Assembly (NCBI GenBank): GCA_002068015.1
Contig: MVRV01000138.1
Coordinates: 31,113-95,112, forward strand
DNA: 64,000 nt
Reading direction: 5' to 3'
DNA from: Smithella sp. PtaU1.Bin162
Lineage (GTDB): Bacteria; Desulfobacterota; Syntrophia; Syntrophales; Smithellaceae
The position numbers and the translations under genes are program-made. The notes beneath the pieces were generated by a model. It saw nothing but the letters and a program-made list of their open reading frames with translations, was not told the DNA's origin and ran no database searches. Below, piece after piece: positions 44,128-53,353 of this stretch (within the stretch, counting starts at the first letter, position 1; every line of letters begins with the position of its first letter).

Positions 44128-45921
44128 ATGGATAATAAACATCATGTAAGAGCATTTAAAGGATTTGAAACCTGGATCAATTTTCTCCAAATGAATCTGA
44201 AAATGTTCAAATGGATTTTGATTGCCTCCAGCTTGTTAAGCGCAGGCTTTACATTAATAATTATTTCTAATTTAAATGATAGATTTTGGCAGATAAGTGG
44301 TTGGTGTTTGGAAAATATGTGGTGGGGACTTATTAATAATACGATGAAAGTTTTCCAGCCGGCATGGGATATTTTTTGGCAGGAGCTTTCCCAGCTTTTG
44401 CCTTTTTATCTGACAATATTTTTCATCATTTTGACTGCGATCACAATATTCACTATTCACTATTTTAGAAATAGATCCATGAAACAGGAAGAGAATAAAT
44501 ATATTGACGGTGCTAAATTCATTTCTTTAGATAAATTATTAAAGCTGCTCAGTGAAAAAAAGACATCAATACCTATTGCCGATATTAAAACTCCCTTTGA
44601 CGATGAAACGAAACATTTTTTTATTGTGGGAAGAACGGGATCAGGTAAAACTCAAACTCTCAAAAGAGTCATTACTCATTTACAAACTAGCGGATCAAAA
44701 ATCATTCTCTACGACAACAAAGGTGATTATATTCCGACAAATTACAATCAGGAAAGGGATATCATATTTAATCCCATCGATCAGAGGTCAACACGATGGA
44801 CAATCTTTAATGATTGCACGTCGAAAATGGATATTGAACAAGTTATCTGTCACGGTATGATTCCCGGATCAGGGGGAAGCAGGGATCCATTTTGGGCTAA
44901 TGCCTCCCGAGAAGTATTCCGTGGAATATTGTACTATTGTTACCGCAATAAAATGCATTCCAATGCCAATATATGGGACGTATTGTCATCGGGAGCAAGT
45001 AAAATTGTCAAAATATTAAATACCATTCCGGAAGGAAGAACCGGCAGAGAAATGATTTTAGATTCATCTTCGAAACAGACACAAGGCATTATGGCGATGC
45101 TTTTGCAATATACAGCTATTTTAGAATTAATGGCCACAGAGGATGGCGGTTTTTCTATTAGAAAGTGGCTGCACGATCCGCAGCCCGGTACTTTGTTTTT
45201 AGTCAATCACAGCAAAAGTAAAGACGTTTTAAAACCTATTTTAACGTTACTTCTGGAAATGGCCAGCCACGAAGTGCTATCCTTGCCAGACGATTATGAG
45301 CGCAGAATATATTTTTTCCTGGATGAGTTCGGATCGCTGAATAACATGAGCTCGATAATAGAATTATTGACACGGGCACGATCCAAGGGCGCTTCCGTAT
45401 GGATTGGAACACAAGAAATAGGACAAATAGAAAAAGTTTATGGAAAAGAAAGCCGGCAGTCCATTGTTAATGGATGTGCATCTAAATTAATATTGTCTAT
45501 TGCCGAGCCGGAAACAGCAAAATATTTTTCTGATGCAATAGGCCAAATCGAAGTATTGGAATCCGGTGAATCCATGTCTATGGGTCCTTCGGACGTAAGA
45601 GACGGCCTTACTTTTACCCGATCCTCAAAAACGAAGCCTTTAGTATTGCCGTCTGTATTTCAACAATTTCCGGATATGGAAGGGATATTGAAATTAAGCA
45701 ATTACGATTACTGTAAGGTAAAAGTTCCCTATGTTTCCTATCCGGTATTGAATAAATATTTAGAAATCAGAAACGATATGCTTTTGGAAAATTTGATTAA
45801 GAAAGTTGATATTTATAAAAAGACAGTGGAAAACGCCGGTGATATTTTTTTTGATACAGATGAGCGCATCAATAAATCTGATAAGCCCAATGGGCGGCAG
45901 GATATGTCTTTTATTAATTAG
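44128..45921 (+). CDS. VirD4/TrwB-type conjugative coupling protein
   Basis: 597 residues. Two N-terminal membrane helices (about 30-55 and 88-112) precede a cytoplasmic hexameric ATPase. Walker A is FFIVGRTGSGKTQTLKRV near residue 168, Walker B YFFLDEFGSLNNMSS near 395, followed by RARSKGASVWIGTQEIGQIE. It links the relaxosome to a secretion channel. Its presence with a relaxase but without mating-pore genes suggests that the element borrows a channel from another element. Confidence 0.93.
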   Translation: MDNKHHVRAFKGFETWINFLQMNLKMFKWILIASSLLSAGFTLIIISNLNDRFWQISGWCLENMWWGLINNTMKVFQPAWDIFWQELSQLLPFYLTIFFIILTAITIFTIHYFRNRSMKQEENKYIDGAKFISLDKLLKLLSEKKTSIPIADIKTPFDDETKHFFIVGRTGSGKTQTLKRVITHLQTSGSKIILYDNKGDYIPTNYNQERDIIFNPIDQRSTRWTIFNDCTSKMDIEQVICHGMIPGSGGSRDPFWANASREVFRGILYYCYRNKMHSNANIWDVLSSGASKIVKILNTIPEGRTGREMILDSSSKQTQGIMAMLLQYTAILELMATEDGGFSIRKWLHDPQPGTLFLVNHSKSKDVLKPILTLLLEMASHEVLSLPDDYERRIYFFLDEFGSLNNMSSIIELLTRARSKGASVWIGTQEIGQIEKVYGKESRQSIVNGCASKLILSIAEPETAKYFSDAIGQIEVLESGESMSMGPSDVRDGLTFTRSSKTKPLVLPSVFQQFPDMEGILKLSNYDYCKVKVPYVSYPVLNKYLEIRNDMLLENLIKKVDIYKKTVENAGDIFFDTDERINKSDKPNGRQDMSFIN

Positions 45922-45924
45922 AGT

Positions 45925-46359
45925 ATGGCTAAAACAGTATCCAAATATTTATTGATCCCGATTATTATATTATTTTATTTTTCATCTGACGCTTTTTGCT
46001 TTTGCTTTGATGAAGCAGCCTGCCGGTATAATATTTCTCCTGAAATTTTATATGCCATTGCCAAGGTAGAATCTAATTTTGATCCGGGTGCCGTCAATTG
46101 GAATAAAAACGGATCTTATGATTACGGTGTAATGCAAATCAACTCCAGATGGTATAAAGTTATTGGTGCTGATGCCTGGTCAAAATTAGGAGATTCCTGT
46201 TATAATATTAATGTAGGAGCATGGATTTTAGCCGGGTGCATGAAAAGACATGGTTATACTTGGGAAACAGTTGGTTGTTACAATGCAAGTAGTAAAAATA
46301 AGCGTAATTGGTACGCTTGTAAAGTATGGCATGTTATAGCTAAAATGAAAGAAAAGTAA
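45925..46359 (+). CDS. VirB1/SLT-type lytic transglycosylase
   Basis: 144 residues. A signal peptide ([17 protein letters not shown]) is followed by the transglycosylase core: [20 protein letters not shown] with the catalytic Glu of [16 protein letters not shown] and [15 protein letters not shown]. It would open peptidoglycan locally for DNA transfer. It starts three bases after the coupling-protein stop. It is the last gene of the element that I can see. Confidence 0.9.
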   Translation: MAKTVSKYLLIPIIILFYFSSDAFCFCFDEAACRYNISPEILYAIAKVESNFDPGAVNWNKNGSYDYGVMQINSRWYKVIGADAWSKLGDSCYNINVGAWILAGCMKRHGYTWETVGCYNASSKNKRNWYACKVWHVIAKMKEK

Positions 46360-46815
46360 AATACTTTAAAAACATACACCAAAGTTAAATGAAATACCTC
46401 GCCGCAAGCAGTGTAGAGACTGTAAAATAATCTGTGTGTTTTTCGGGCGCATTCGTTGGTTTTCTAAAAATTCTGAATATACTGCCGATGACGCTGCCCA
46501 TTCCCGGTATTTTACCGGCACCAAAAATAAGGTTATTATCTATCCCTCTTGTATCATTTCTTTTCAAACCCCTTCCGTCCTTTCCAGGATGGAAAGGACG
46601 GACACTCGCGGTACCACGAAAGGGGGGTAATCAAATAGTTAATATTCTAAGTCCTCCGATGTATTGAACTTTGTGCCATGTAACATTGGATAAGTCATGT
46701 TAAAGATATATTTTTTATCATAGTGAAGTTATTTTCCAATAATTATTGTACGATTCAAAAGTAAGTTTTTTAATCCTTTATCGGAATAGATTTTCTAAGC
46801 GAAACTTAAAAATAT
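46360..46815. other. Noncoding right flank of the mobile element
   Basis: 456 bases without a supportable gene. Contains a short piece like the dispersed repeat (CGCCGCAAGCAG near 46400), CCGGTATTTTACCGG near 46504, and a perfect 12-bp hairpin TCCGTCCTTTCC / GGAAAGGACGGA at 46574-46602 with no T-run. I searched by eye for the intact tRNA-Met or its 5' half and found neither. Confidence 0.55.
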
Positions 46816-48957
46816 TTAAGTCGTACAAACATCCACCGAAGGTTTAGCCTCTTCCATCCCCATGGCTTTGAGTACAATCTCGGCGATATCCCAGGAGACC
46901 ATTTTCTCCGTCATTTGCCTGTCTTTAATGCCGTCGGAAATCATGGTAAGACAAAAGGGACAGGCAACCGCAACGGCATCGGCTTTTACAGCCATAGCTT
47001 GATCCGTACGCATATCGTTAATCCTTTCGCCGGTATCTTCTTCCATCCACATCCGGGCGCCGCCGGCACCGCAGCAAAAACTCTTATCCAGATTGCGTTC
47101 CATTTCCACAAACTTCATCCCCGGAATAGCTGCTAGAATATTTCGCGGCTGACTGTAAATTTCGTTATATCTGCCCAGGAAACAGGAATCATGATACGTA
47201 AATAATCCTTCCACAGGCTTTTGGAATTTAATTTTACCCTTGGCAATCAAATCGGCGATAATTTCCGTATGGTGGTAAACTTCGTACTTGCCGTCAAAAT
47301 TAGGATAATCTTTTTTGAGCGCATTATAGCCGTGCGGACAGGTCGTAATAATCTTCTTTACATTATATCCGTTCATCACGGCAATATTGGTCTGAGCCAG
47401 TGCCTGGAACAGGTATTCATTGCCGCCGCGCATCGCCGAATCGCCGCAGCAGCCCTCTTCGTTGCCCAAGATACCGAAACTCACACCGGCAGCCTGCAGG
47501 ATTTTAGCAAAAGCAACGGAAACTTTCTTGCCGCGGTCGTCAAAAGAACCGGAGCAGCCGACATAAAAGAGATATTCCACATTGGGATCTTCCGCCAGGG
47601 TTTTAATTCCCAAATCTTTGGCCCAATCGCCCCGTAAATGAGCCCCGATACCCCAGGGGTTGGAATTGTTTTCCATATTCCGGTAAGTCAACTGCAATTC
47701 CGGGGCAAAGTCAGCTTCGGTCAAAACTTTGTATTGCCTCATATTGACGATTTTGGGAACATGTTCGATAGATGCCGAACAATGTTCCATGCAATACATG
47801 CAATTGGTGCATGCCCACAATTCATGTAAATCGACCACTTTGCCGGGAAGTTCGGGAAGTGCACCCTCCGGAGCGGCAGGTACTGCTTCATTTTCCGCAT
47901 CTGTTTTGGCTTTGGCCAGGGCTTTGGCTTTAATAGCCTCGGGAACTCGCGCCAGCCAATGCGTTTTAATATCCTGAATGACTTTTTTCGGGGAAAGAGG
48001 CTTACCGGAAAGATAGGCCGGACAGCCATCCTGACAGCGGCCGCAACGCGTGCAGGCATCGGAATCAAATATCTGTTTCCAGGTAAAATCTTCCAGATTG
48101 CCGGCACCGAACGACACCGCAGTTTCAAAATCGCGAATCGGTTCCAGTGAACCGGCCGGCTTCAGAGACAGCATAAAATGATTGGCGGGAGTCGTAATCA
48201 TGTGTAGAAGCCTGGAATAGGGAATGTAGGCGATAAAACCGAGCGCCAGCAGCGCATGCAGCCACCAGCTTATTTTATGCAATATTTTTGCCGTGCCGTA
48301 ATCAATCCCGGTAAGACCGCGGGCAAGCCACCAGCCGACAAACGACCATTTCTCCCAGGAAGGATTGGTAACATAAATGCGCAATGCTTCTATTATGAAA
48401 CCGGTAACAATGATGGCTCCTATCAGTATAAGCACTATGGCATCGTCCGGTGTGTTGTCCGGTGTTCCTTTATAACCCAGGCGCTCCGGCCTAAATACAT
48501 AGCGGCGTAAAAGCGCCAGAACTACACCGAGCAGCACGCACAGGCCGAAGACTTCCATCAGGAAGGAAAAACCCAGATAAAAGTCGCCTCGCAGAAAAGA
48601 CCAGTTGAATAGGGGTTCGGTTATGTGGAATTCACCGGCATCAAAAGCGGCTCCGAAAATTAATACAAAAAAGCCGAAAAAGATTAAGCCGTGCATGATT
48701 CCCGGAAAGGGATCTTTCCAGGTCTTTACCTGTAAAAAACCATTCCAGATAAGCGATTTTATTCTTTCACTTATATTGTCCCAGCGGATTTCCGGTTTAC
48801 CCAAAGCCCTCCACATCTGCCAGCGCCGGTATATCCCATAAACAAAAATGACCATCGCTACGGCGGTAAGCAAAAAAAGCACGGGTTCAAAATACTGAGC
48901 ATTCCAAAATACTTCACGCCCCTCATTTCCGACTGCTAATGCTTTTGCATGTTCCAT
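46816..48957 (-). CDS. Membrane Fe-S oxidoreductase, ETF:menaquinone oxidoreductase (EMO) type
   Basis: 713 residues. Residues about 20-260 form a NarI-like cytochrome b with several membrane helices and conserved His. Two [4Fe-4S] sites follow: C302/C305/C308/C312 (CTRCGRCQDGC) and C383/C386/C389/C393 (CTNCMYCMEHC). Two CCG domains of the heterodisulfide-reductase type end the protein (EEGCCGDSAM; KSFCCGAGGARMW). It is encoded directly after etfBA. Proteins of this design (EMO) in Syntrophus and relatives pass electrons from acyl-CoA dehydrogenases through EtfAB to menaquinone; that assignment rests on layout and neighbours. Confidence 0.9.
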   Translation of the reverse strand: MEHAKALAVGNEGREVFWNAQYFEPVLFLLTAVAMVIFVYGIYRRWQMWRALGKPEIRWDNISERIKSLIWNGFLQVKTWKDPFPGIMHGLIFFGFFVLIFGAAFDAGEFHITEPLFNWSFLRGDFYLGFSFLMEVFGLCVLLGVVLALLRRYVFRPERLGYKGTPDNTPDDAIVLILIGAIIVTGFIIEALRIYVTNPSWEKWSFVGWWLARGLTGIDYGTAKILHKISWWLHALLALGFIAYIPYSRLLHMITTPANHFMLSLKPAGSLEPIRDFETAVSFGAGNLEDFTWKQIFDSDACTRCGRCQDGCPAYLSGKPLSPKKVIQDIKTHWLARVPEAIKAKALAKAKTDAENEAVPAAPEGALPELPGKVVDLHELWACTNCMYCMEHCSASIEHVPKIVNMRQYKVLTEADFAPELQLTYRNMENNSNPWGIGAHLRGDWAKDLGIKTLAEDPNVEYLFYVGCSGSFDDRGKKVSVAFAKILQAAGVSFGILGNEEGCCGDSAMRGGNEYLFQALAQTNIAVMNGYNVKKIITTCPHGYNALKKDYPNFDGKYEVYHHTEIIADLIAKGKIKFQKPVEGLFTYHDSCFLGRYNEIYSQPRNILAAIPGMKFVEMERNLDKSFCCGAGGARMWMEEDTGERINDMRTDQAMAVKADAVAVACPFCLTMISDGIKDRQMTEKMVSWDIAEIVLKAMGMEEAKPSVDVCTT

Positions 48958-48994
48958 TTCTATCCCCCAGAACAGGTATTTAGGGTAAAGGCAA

Positions 48995-49077
48995 GGCTGA
49001 AGGGGGAAGGATAATGTAAAGACTGAAGGCCGGCAGGTATTTTTACTCCTCAGCCTTCAGTCTTTAGGTCTTCAGCC
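48995..49077. repeat. Nested inverted repeats between etfA and the EMO gene
   Basis: AAAGACTGAAGGC at 49018-49030 pairs exactly with GCCTTCAGTCTTT at 49053-49065 across a 22-base loop. Outside it GGCTGAAG (48995) pairs with CTTCAGCC (49070). The mRNA would form a long hairpin between etfA and the next gene, able to act as processing site or attenuator. Confidence 0.65.
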
Positions 49078-49092
49078 CAATTTGTTCTCTAA

Positions 49093-50070
49093 TTATGCCA
49101 GCAGCTTTTTGCAGGCAGCCGTCAATTCGGGAACCACCTTAAAAAGGTCATCCACGACGCCATAATCGGCCTTTGTAAATATCGGGGCTTCCGCATCCTT
49201 GTTAATCGCCACGATATACTTGGATGAACTCATTCCCGCCAAATGCTGAATCGCTCCCGAAATGCCGCAGGCAATGTACAGGTTGGGAGAAACAACCTTC
49301 CCGGTTTGCCCCACCTGATCTTTTTGCGGACGCCAGCCGGCATCAACAGCAGCCCGCGAGGCACCAACACAACCGCCCAGGGTATCGGCCAGTTCTTCCA
49401 GAATCTGGTAGCCTTCCGGCCCTTTCATGCCGCGACCGCCCGAAACGATAACATTGGCTTCCGTCAAGTCCACTTTACCGCTGGTGTCTTTCTGCACTTC
49501 CAGAACTTTGCTTTTGATTTGAGCTGCATCAACAGCAGGATCAAATTTTATAATCTGCGCCGTTTTGGCGGTTTCCACAACCGGAAATACATTCGGCCGC
49601 AGGGAGGCCATCTGGGGATTGGTATTGGTTACAATTTCACCGAAACACTTGCCGGCATACATCGGCCGGACAGCCAACAGCTTCCCGTCGGCAATTTTTA
49701 CATCCGTACAATCCGTAGCCAGACCCGTAGCCAGTTTTCCCGCCAAACGGGCGGCAAGATCTTTGCCCTGAACCGAGGCGCCCAGAAGCAGAATCGCCGG
49801 ATCGTTCTCTTTAATAATTTTCGCCGCTGCCGCTGCATGTGCCTCTGTAATATAAGGCTCTAAAGCAGGGCTGTCCCCAACATATACTTTATCCACGCCG
49901 TATTTTCCCAACTGTGCAGCTAAACCTTCTATACCGGAACCAAGCAATATGGCGCTCATTTCTTCTCCCAGCTGGTCGGCGAGTTTGCGTGCCGTTGAGG
50001 CGAGCTCAAAGCTGATTTTACGTAATACGCCATCTCTTTGTTCTGCAACTATCCATACTCCTTTTGCCAT
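49093..50070 (-). CDS. etfA: Electron transfer flavoprotein alpha subunit
   Basis: 325 residues. The C-terminal FAD domain has IVSGGRGMKGPEGYQILEEL, GASRAAVDAGWRPQKDQVGQ (in part GASRAAVDAGW), TGKVVSPNLYIACGISGAIQ (in part YIACGISGAIQH) and AINKDAEAPIFTKADYGVV, in part INKDAEAPIF. All are standard. It pairs with etfB upstream and accepts electrons from acyl-CoA dehydrogenases such as that at 56593. Confidence 0.95.
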   Translation of the reverse strand: MAKGVWIVAEQRDGVLRKISFELASTARKLADQLGEEMSAILLGSGIEGLAAQLGKYGVDKVYVGDSPALEPYITEAHAAAAAKIIKENDPAILLLGASVQGKDLAARLAGKLATGLATDCTDVKIADGKLLAVRPMYAGKCFGEIVTNTNPQMASLRPNVFPVVETAKTAQIIKFDPAVDAAQIKSKVLEVQKDTSGKVDLTEANVIVSGGRGMKGPEGYQILEELADTLGGCVGASRAAVDAGWRPQKDQVGQTGKVVSPNLYIACGISGAIQHLAGMSSSKYIVAINKDAEAPIFTKADYGVVDDLFKVVPELTAACKKLLA

Positions 50071-50132
50071 TTTTCATTCCTCCGCTTTCATTAAGATAAT
50101 ACCACATCGCTTTCTAAGGATAACGAGGCGGC

Positions 50133-50221
50133 AAGGAGGGGGGTGCCTGAGGCGTATTATTAATACGCTGAGGAAGCCGACGACGATGCCAACAAAGTTA
50201 GCCGATGAAAGCGCATTGGTA
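50133..50221. other. Structured intergenic element between etfB and etfA
   Basis: Begins with a G-rich run, then contains GCGTATTA-T-TAATACGC (50152-50168) within CTGAGGCGTATT ... AATACGCTGAGG, followed by GCCGACGACGATGCC and AGCCGATGAAAGCGCATTGG. The layout is that of a folded element and not random spacer. I have an impression of similar sequence in other deltaproteobacterial intergenic regions but cannot verify it. Orientation unknown. Confidence 0.4.
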
Positions 50222-50992
50222 TTAGATGACTTTTGCTTCTTCCCGCAGTAACCGGGCTACTTCCACTGCTTTCTGCGCCGGGTCGTCTCCGCAGATTATT
50301 TTTCCGGGAGGCCTGGCGGGAGGCGGAATGGTTTTGGCGACTTTCGCTTTTGTTTCAGTGGCGATTCCCAATGCCGCAGCGGTTTTCACATCGACCGGTT
50401 TCTTCTTCGCTTTCATAATTCCGGGCAAGGAAGCATAACGGGGTTCATTAAGGCCTTTTTGTGCCGTAACTACGCAGGGAAGGCCTGTCTCAATCAAAAG
50501 CTGGGCTCCTTCAATCGGCTTGATCACCTTTATCGAAGAACCGGCATACTCCACTTTTGTTATAATGGTTAATTGCGGAATGCCGAGCATTTCGGCGAGA
50601 ATAGCGCCCACCTGCCCCGAATCATCATCTATGGCGCGCTGTCCGCAAAAAATAATGTCATACGGCATCCCTTTTATCACTGCCGCCAGCGCGGCCGCCG
50701 TAACATAAGCATCGGCGTTGTTCAGCGCCGGATCGCTTACATGGACTCCTTTATCGGCACCCATGGCCAGAGCCGTTCTGATTGTTTCCATCGCCCGGGC
50801 AGGGCCCACGGATACAATCGTTACATCGCCGCCATTTTTCTCCTTGAGCCGCAGCGCTTCTTCCACCCCATACTCATCATAAGGATTCATAACCCATTTG
50901 ATCTGCCCATCTTCGATACCTGACCCATCGGCTTTTACTTTGATCTGGGCTTCAGTATCCGGAACCTGTTTTACACATGCAATAATGTTCAC
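50222..50992 (-). CDS. etfB: Electron transfer flavoprotein beta subunit
   Basis: 256 residues. The family start MNIIACVKQVPDTEAQIKV, then WVMNPYDEYGVEEALRLKEK and ADKGVHVSDPALNNADAYVT; FCGQRAIDDDSGQVGAILAE is the conserved ETF-beta signature region. Forms the heterodimer with EtfA, binding FAD and AMP or a second FAD. Bifurcating and non-bifurcating types cannot be separated safely by eye; the EMO neighbour favours a simple carrier. Confidence 0.95.
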   Translation of the reverse strand: MNIIACVKQVPDTEAQIKVKADGSGIEDGQIKWVMNPYDEYGVEEALRLKEKNGGDVTIVSVGPARAMETIRTALAMGADKGVHVSDPALNNADAYVTAAALAAVIKGMPYDIIFCGQRAIDDDSGQVGAILAEMLGIPQLTIITKVEYAGSSIKVIKPIEGAQLLIETGLPCVVTAQKGLNEPRYASLPGIMKAKKKPVDVKTAAALGIATETKAKVAKTIPPPARPPGKIICGDDPAQKAVEVARLLREEAKVI

Positions 50993-51090
50993 TGTCTCAC
51001 CCTCCTTATTCTTTATACGCTTAGGCCATCATTCATTATTCAGTTCCAGACCTGATTTGTCCAAAACCATTTAAAGACATACTCTGCTTT

Positions 51091-52239
51091 CTACTTAAAC
51101 AGCGTCAGCAGGACTCCGGCAGCGACAGCCGTCCCGATAACACCGGCAACATTCGGTCCCATTGCGTGCATCAGCAGGTAATTTGATCGCAAGACCTTCT
51201 GGCCTTCAACCTGACTTACTCTTGCCGCCATGGGAACGGCAGATACTCCTGCCGAACCGATCAGAGGATTGACTTTGCCGCCCGTAACTTTATACATGAT
51301 CTTGCCGATTGCCAGTCCGCCTACCGTGCTGAAGGCAAAAGCAATGAGCCCCAGGGCTATCAGCTTGAGCGTATCGGGTCTTAAAAATGTCTCGGCACTG
51401 GCCGTAGCTCCGACTGTCAAACCCAGGAAAATAGTCACTATGTTAATCAGAGCATTTTGAGAAGTGTCGGAGAGCCTTTCCACAACTCCGCTTTCCCGGA
51501 AAATATTACCCAGCATCAGCATAGTTACAAGAGGAGCAATTGCCGGCAGAAGCAAGGAAACAAGTCCGGCTACTATTAACGGGAATACTATTTTTTCAAC
51601 CTTGGATACTTTCCTCAACTGATCCATTTTAACCATTCTTTCCTTTTTCGTGGTCATTAGTCTCATAATCGGCGGCTGAATAAGTGGTACAAGCGCCATG
51701 TATGAGTATGCCGCAACTGCTATAGGCCCCAGTAAATGAGGAGCAAGTTTCGAAGCAAGAAATATGGAGGTCGGACCGTCAGCCCCCCCGATAATTCCTA
51801 TGGAGGCTGCTTCCTGAGGAGTAAATCCCAGCAATAATGCAACGATAAAGGCGAAATACACCCCGAATTGAGCTCCAGCGCCCATAAGCAGGCTGGATGG
51901 ACGCGCAATCAACGGACCGAAGTCCGTCATGGCTCCAACTCCCAAAAAGATCAAAGGCGGAAATATTTCCAGTTGCACACCCTGATAAAGATAATAGAAC
52001 AACCCGCCGACGGCATCCTTCTGTGGAGGATTCATCAGCCCGGCCAAAGGCAGATTAGCCGCAAACATGCCAAAAGCTATCGGCAACAGCAATAAAGGCT
52101 CAAATTTCTTTTTGATGGCCAGGTAAACAAGCACAAAGGAAACCGCGATCATGATAATATGACCCCAGGTTATGGCGGCAAATCCCGAGGTGGATCCTAT
52201 ATCAACCAAGGCTTTAACAAATGTATCTACAAATGACAT
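51091..52239 (-). CDS. oadB: Na+-pumping decarboxylase beta subunit (OadB/GcdB/MmdB)
   Basis: 382 residues, highly hydrophobic, about ten membrane segments. The sodium-binding segment is [20 protein letters not shown] with the essential Asp in [10 protein letters not shown]. It couples decarboxylation of carboxybiotin to Na+ export. Members serve oxaloacetate, glutaconyl-CoA, methylmalonyl-CoA or malonate decarboxylases, and beta subunits alone do not tell the substrate. The upstream gene set (glutaryl-CoA-dehydrogenase-like enzyme, CoA-transferase) favours glutaconyl-CoA here. Confidence 0.93.
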   Translation of the reverse strand: MSFVDTFVKALVDIGSTSGFAAITWGHIIMIAVSFVLVYLAIKKKFEPLLLLPIAFGMFAANLPLAGLMNPPQKDAVGGLFYYLYQGVQLEIFPPLIFLGVGAMTDFGPLIARPSSLLMGAGAQFGVYFAFIVALLLGFTPQEAASIGIIGGADGPTSIFLASKLAPHLLGPIAVAAYSYMALVPLIQPPIMRLMTTKKERMVKMDQLRKVSKVEKIVFPLIVAGLVSLLLPAIAPLVTMLMLGNIFRESGVVERLSDTSQNALINIVTIFLGLTVGATASAETFLRPDTLKLIALGLIAFAFSTVGGLAIGKIMYKVTGGKVNPLIGSAGVSAVPMAARVSQVEGQKVLRSNYLLMHAMGPNVAGVIGTAVAAGVLLTLFK

Positions 52240-52350
52240 TATTTTAACCTCTCTCCAAAACTATTTATACCCCCAGTAAACTGCGGGGTATCTTATTGTT
52301 AGTGGTTTTTCTCTAATCGAAGCAAGCTCAGGGAAATATGTCCTAATGTG

Positions 52351-52447
52351 ATCCCCAATAGCTTCGCCCAATATCTAATGGGCTACATCAATTCCATTAA
52401 CGCTTCAAACGGAACTCAACTCATTTTCAGCGAGCGTCATTGATTTA
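52351..52447. repeat. Dispersed intergenic repeat, copy C (diverged)
   Basis: Aligns with copy B: CCCAATAGCTTCGC..., ATCAATTCCATTAACGCTTC, CATTTTCAGCGAGCGTCATT and GATTTAA, with several changes and a shorter middle. It lies between the broken biotinyl gene and oadB, and its edge overlaps the end of the biotinyl frame. Confidence 0.65.
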
Positions 52448-52740
52448 AGTGAAGCAAGGACATCTCCCGCATTAACCAATGCTCCATCTGATACTGTAAT
52501 CATTTATACAACACAGTCGAGTTCCGCCAGGATTTCGTTTTCCATTTTTATAGCCTCTAAAATAAACAAGACTTCCTCCTTCCTGACAGATTTGCTCTCT
52601 CTAATCTCTATGCGGAGGATAGTTCCTGGTATAGAATATTGAACAGATTCTTCATCTTCTAAAACTTCACCAAATGAAAAATCGTTGCTGGATTCCCCAA
52701 TAATATTTGCAGGTGGCTTAGCTTTTTTTGACTGGATATC
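52405..52740 (-). pseudogene. Biotinyl (BCCP-like) domain broken by in-frame stop codons
   Basis: Reading the minus strand in the same frame as oadG, right after its TGA stop, gives KDIQSKKAKPPANIIGE, then SIPGTILRIEIRESKSVRKE, VLFILEAIKMENEILAELDC and VV, a TAA (52505-52507 region), then MITVSDGALVNAGDVLASL. This is a full biotin-attachment domain: EAIKMEN is the biotinylation site (normally EAMKM). The TAA replaces one residue in the middle; no frameshift is needed. There is no start codon before the domain. It looks like the tail of an OadG-BCCP fusion or a separate carrier gene disabled by nonsense changes. An intact carrier is at 53009-53224. Confidence 0.75.
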
Positions 52741-52743
52741 TTT

Positions 52744-52887
52744 TCAACAAGTATCTTTATCTTTGCTGCGCAGCAGTTTCGACTGCAATACTATTGCTCC
52801 GCTGAGAAAAATAAGCACCATAAAAACTATCCCCATGCCGATAGCCGCAGTGCTTATCCCTAATAAAAATAATTCTCCGTTGGACAT
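52744..52887 (-). CDS. oadG: Na+-pumping decarboxylase gamma-like subunit (OadG), short
   Basis: 47 residues, MSNGELFLLGISTAAIGMGI followed by VFMVLIFLSGAIVLQSKLLR and a polar tail ending KDKDTC. One membrane helix with a short N-terminus and basic cytoplasmic tail is the OadG/GcdD/MmdE pattern. AGGTGA precedes the ATG. It lies between the intact biotin carrier and oadB, where the gamma/delta subunit is expected. OadG proteins are usually longer; here a TGA ends the protein and the same frame continues into the broken biotinyl domain. Confidence 0.75.
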   Translation of the reverse strand: MSNGELFLLGISTAAIGMGIVFMVLIFLSGAIVLQSKLLRSKDKDTC

Positions 52888-53008
52888 TTTGATCTCACCT
52901 TCTATAAAATTCCCTGTGCAAATTTCAATTTACAGCTTTTGGCAGAGAAATTATCTGGAGAGAACTTGCCCTACACAGACAATTATTTCTCTCCAGGTCT
53001 TTTCCACA

Positions 53009-53224
53009 TTATCCCAATACAAACAAAGCCTGATCCGTATTTACTGAGTCGCCTTCTTTAATCCGGATTTCCTGAATCGGACCGGTTGCCGTGCAAAAAA
53101 TAGAATTTTCCATTTTCATTGCCTCCAGAATCATGATTTCATCATCTTCCTTTACCTGATCACCCACATTGACTAGAATCTTAATGACTTTCCCCGGCAT
53201 CGGAGCTACAATAATCTCACTCAT
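53009..53224 (-). CDS. Biotin carboxyl carrier protein of the decarboxylase
   Basis: 71 residues, a bare biotinyl domain. IIVAPMPGKVIKILVNVGDQ, then VKEDDEIMILEAMKMENSIF with the biotinylated Lys in EAMKMEN, and EIRIKEGDSVNTDQALFVLG. It lacks the Ala/Pro-rich linker found in carriers fused to other subunits. It would shuttle CO2 from a carboxyltransferase (not in the window) to OadB. GGGAGGG precedes the ATG. Confidence 0.9.
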   Translation of the reverse strand: MSEIIVAPMPGKVIKILVNVGDQVKEDDEIMILEAMKMENSIFCTATGPIQEIRIKEGDSVNTDQALFVLG

Positions 53225-53353
53225 GAAATACTACCCTCCCTTAAGAAAATAATTTATACTGTTTCCGACATTTATCTTTTCGGCTATAAGACCGACATAA
53301 TTTGAAAACAATAGGAAGAGCACTGAATGTCCCTCCCCCACATATTTGAGCAT

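Noticed and set aside
46574..46602. 12-bp hairpin as the mobile element's right attachment site or a terminator
   Set aside because: It has no match to the tRNA att core and no T-run; kept only as an unexplained hairpin in the flank.
52744..52746. UGA at the oadG end as a selenocysteine codon
   Set aside because: A second stop (TAA) follows in the same frame and there is no visible SECIS-like hairpin or selenium-dependent family context.
52685..53047. 120-codon plus-strand frame
   Set aside because: It is antisense to oadG and the broken biotinyl domain, which have recognisable family motifs on the minus strand.
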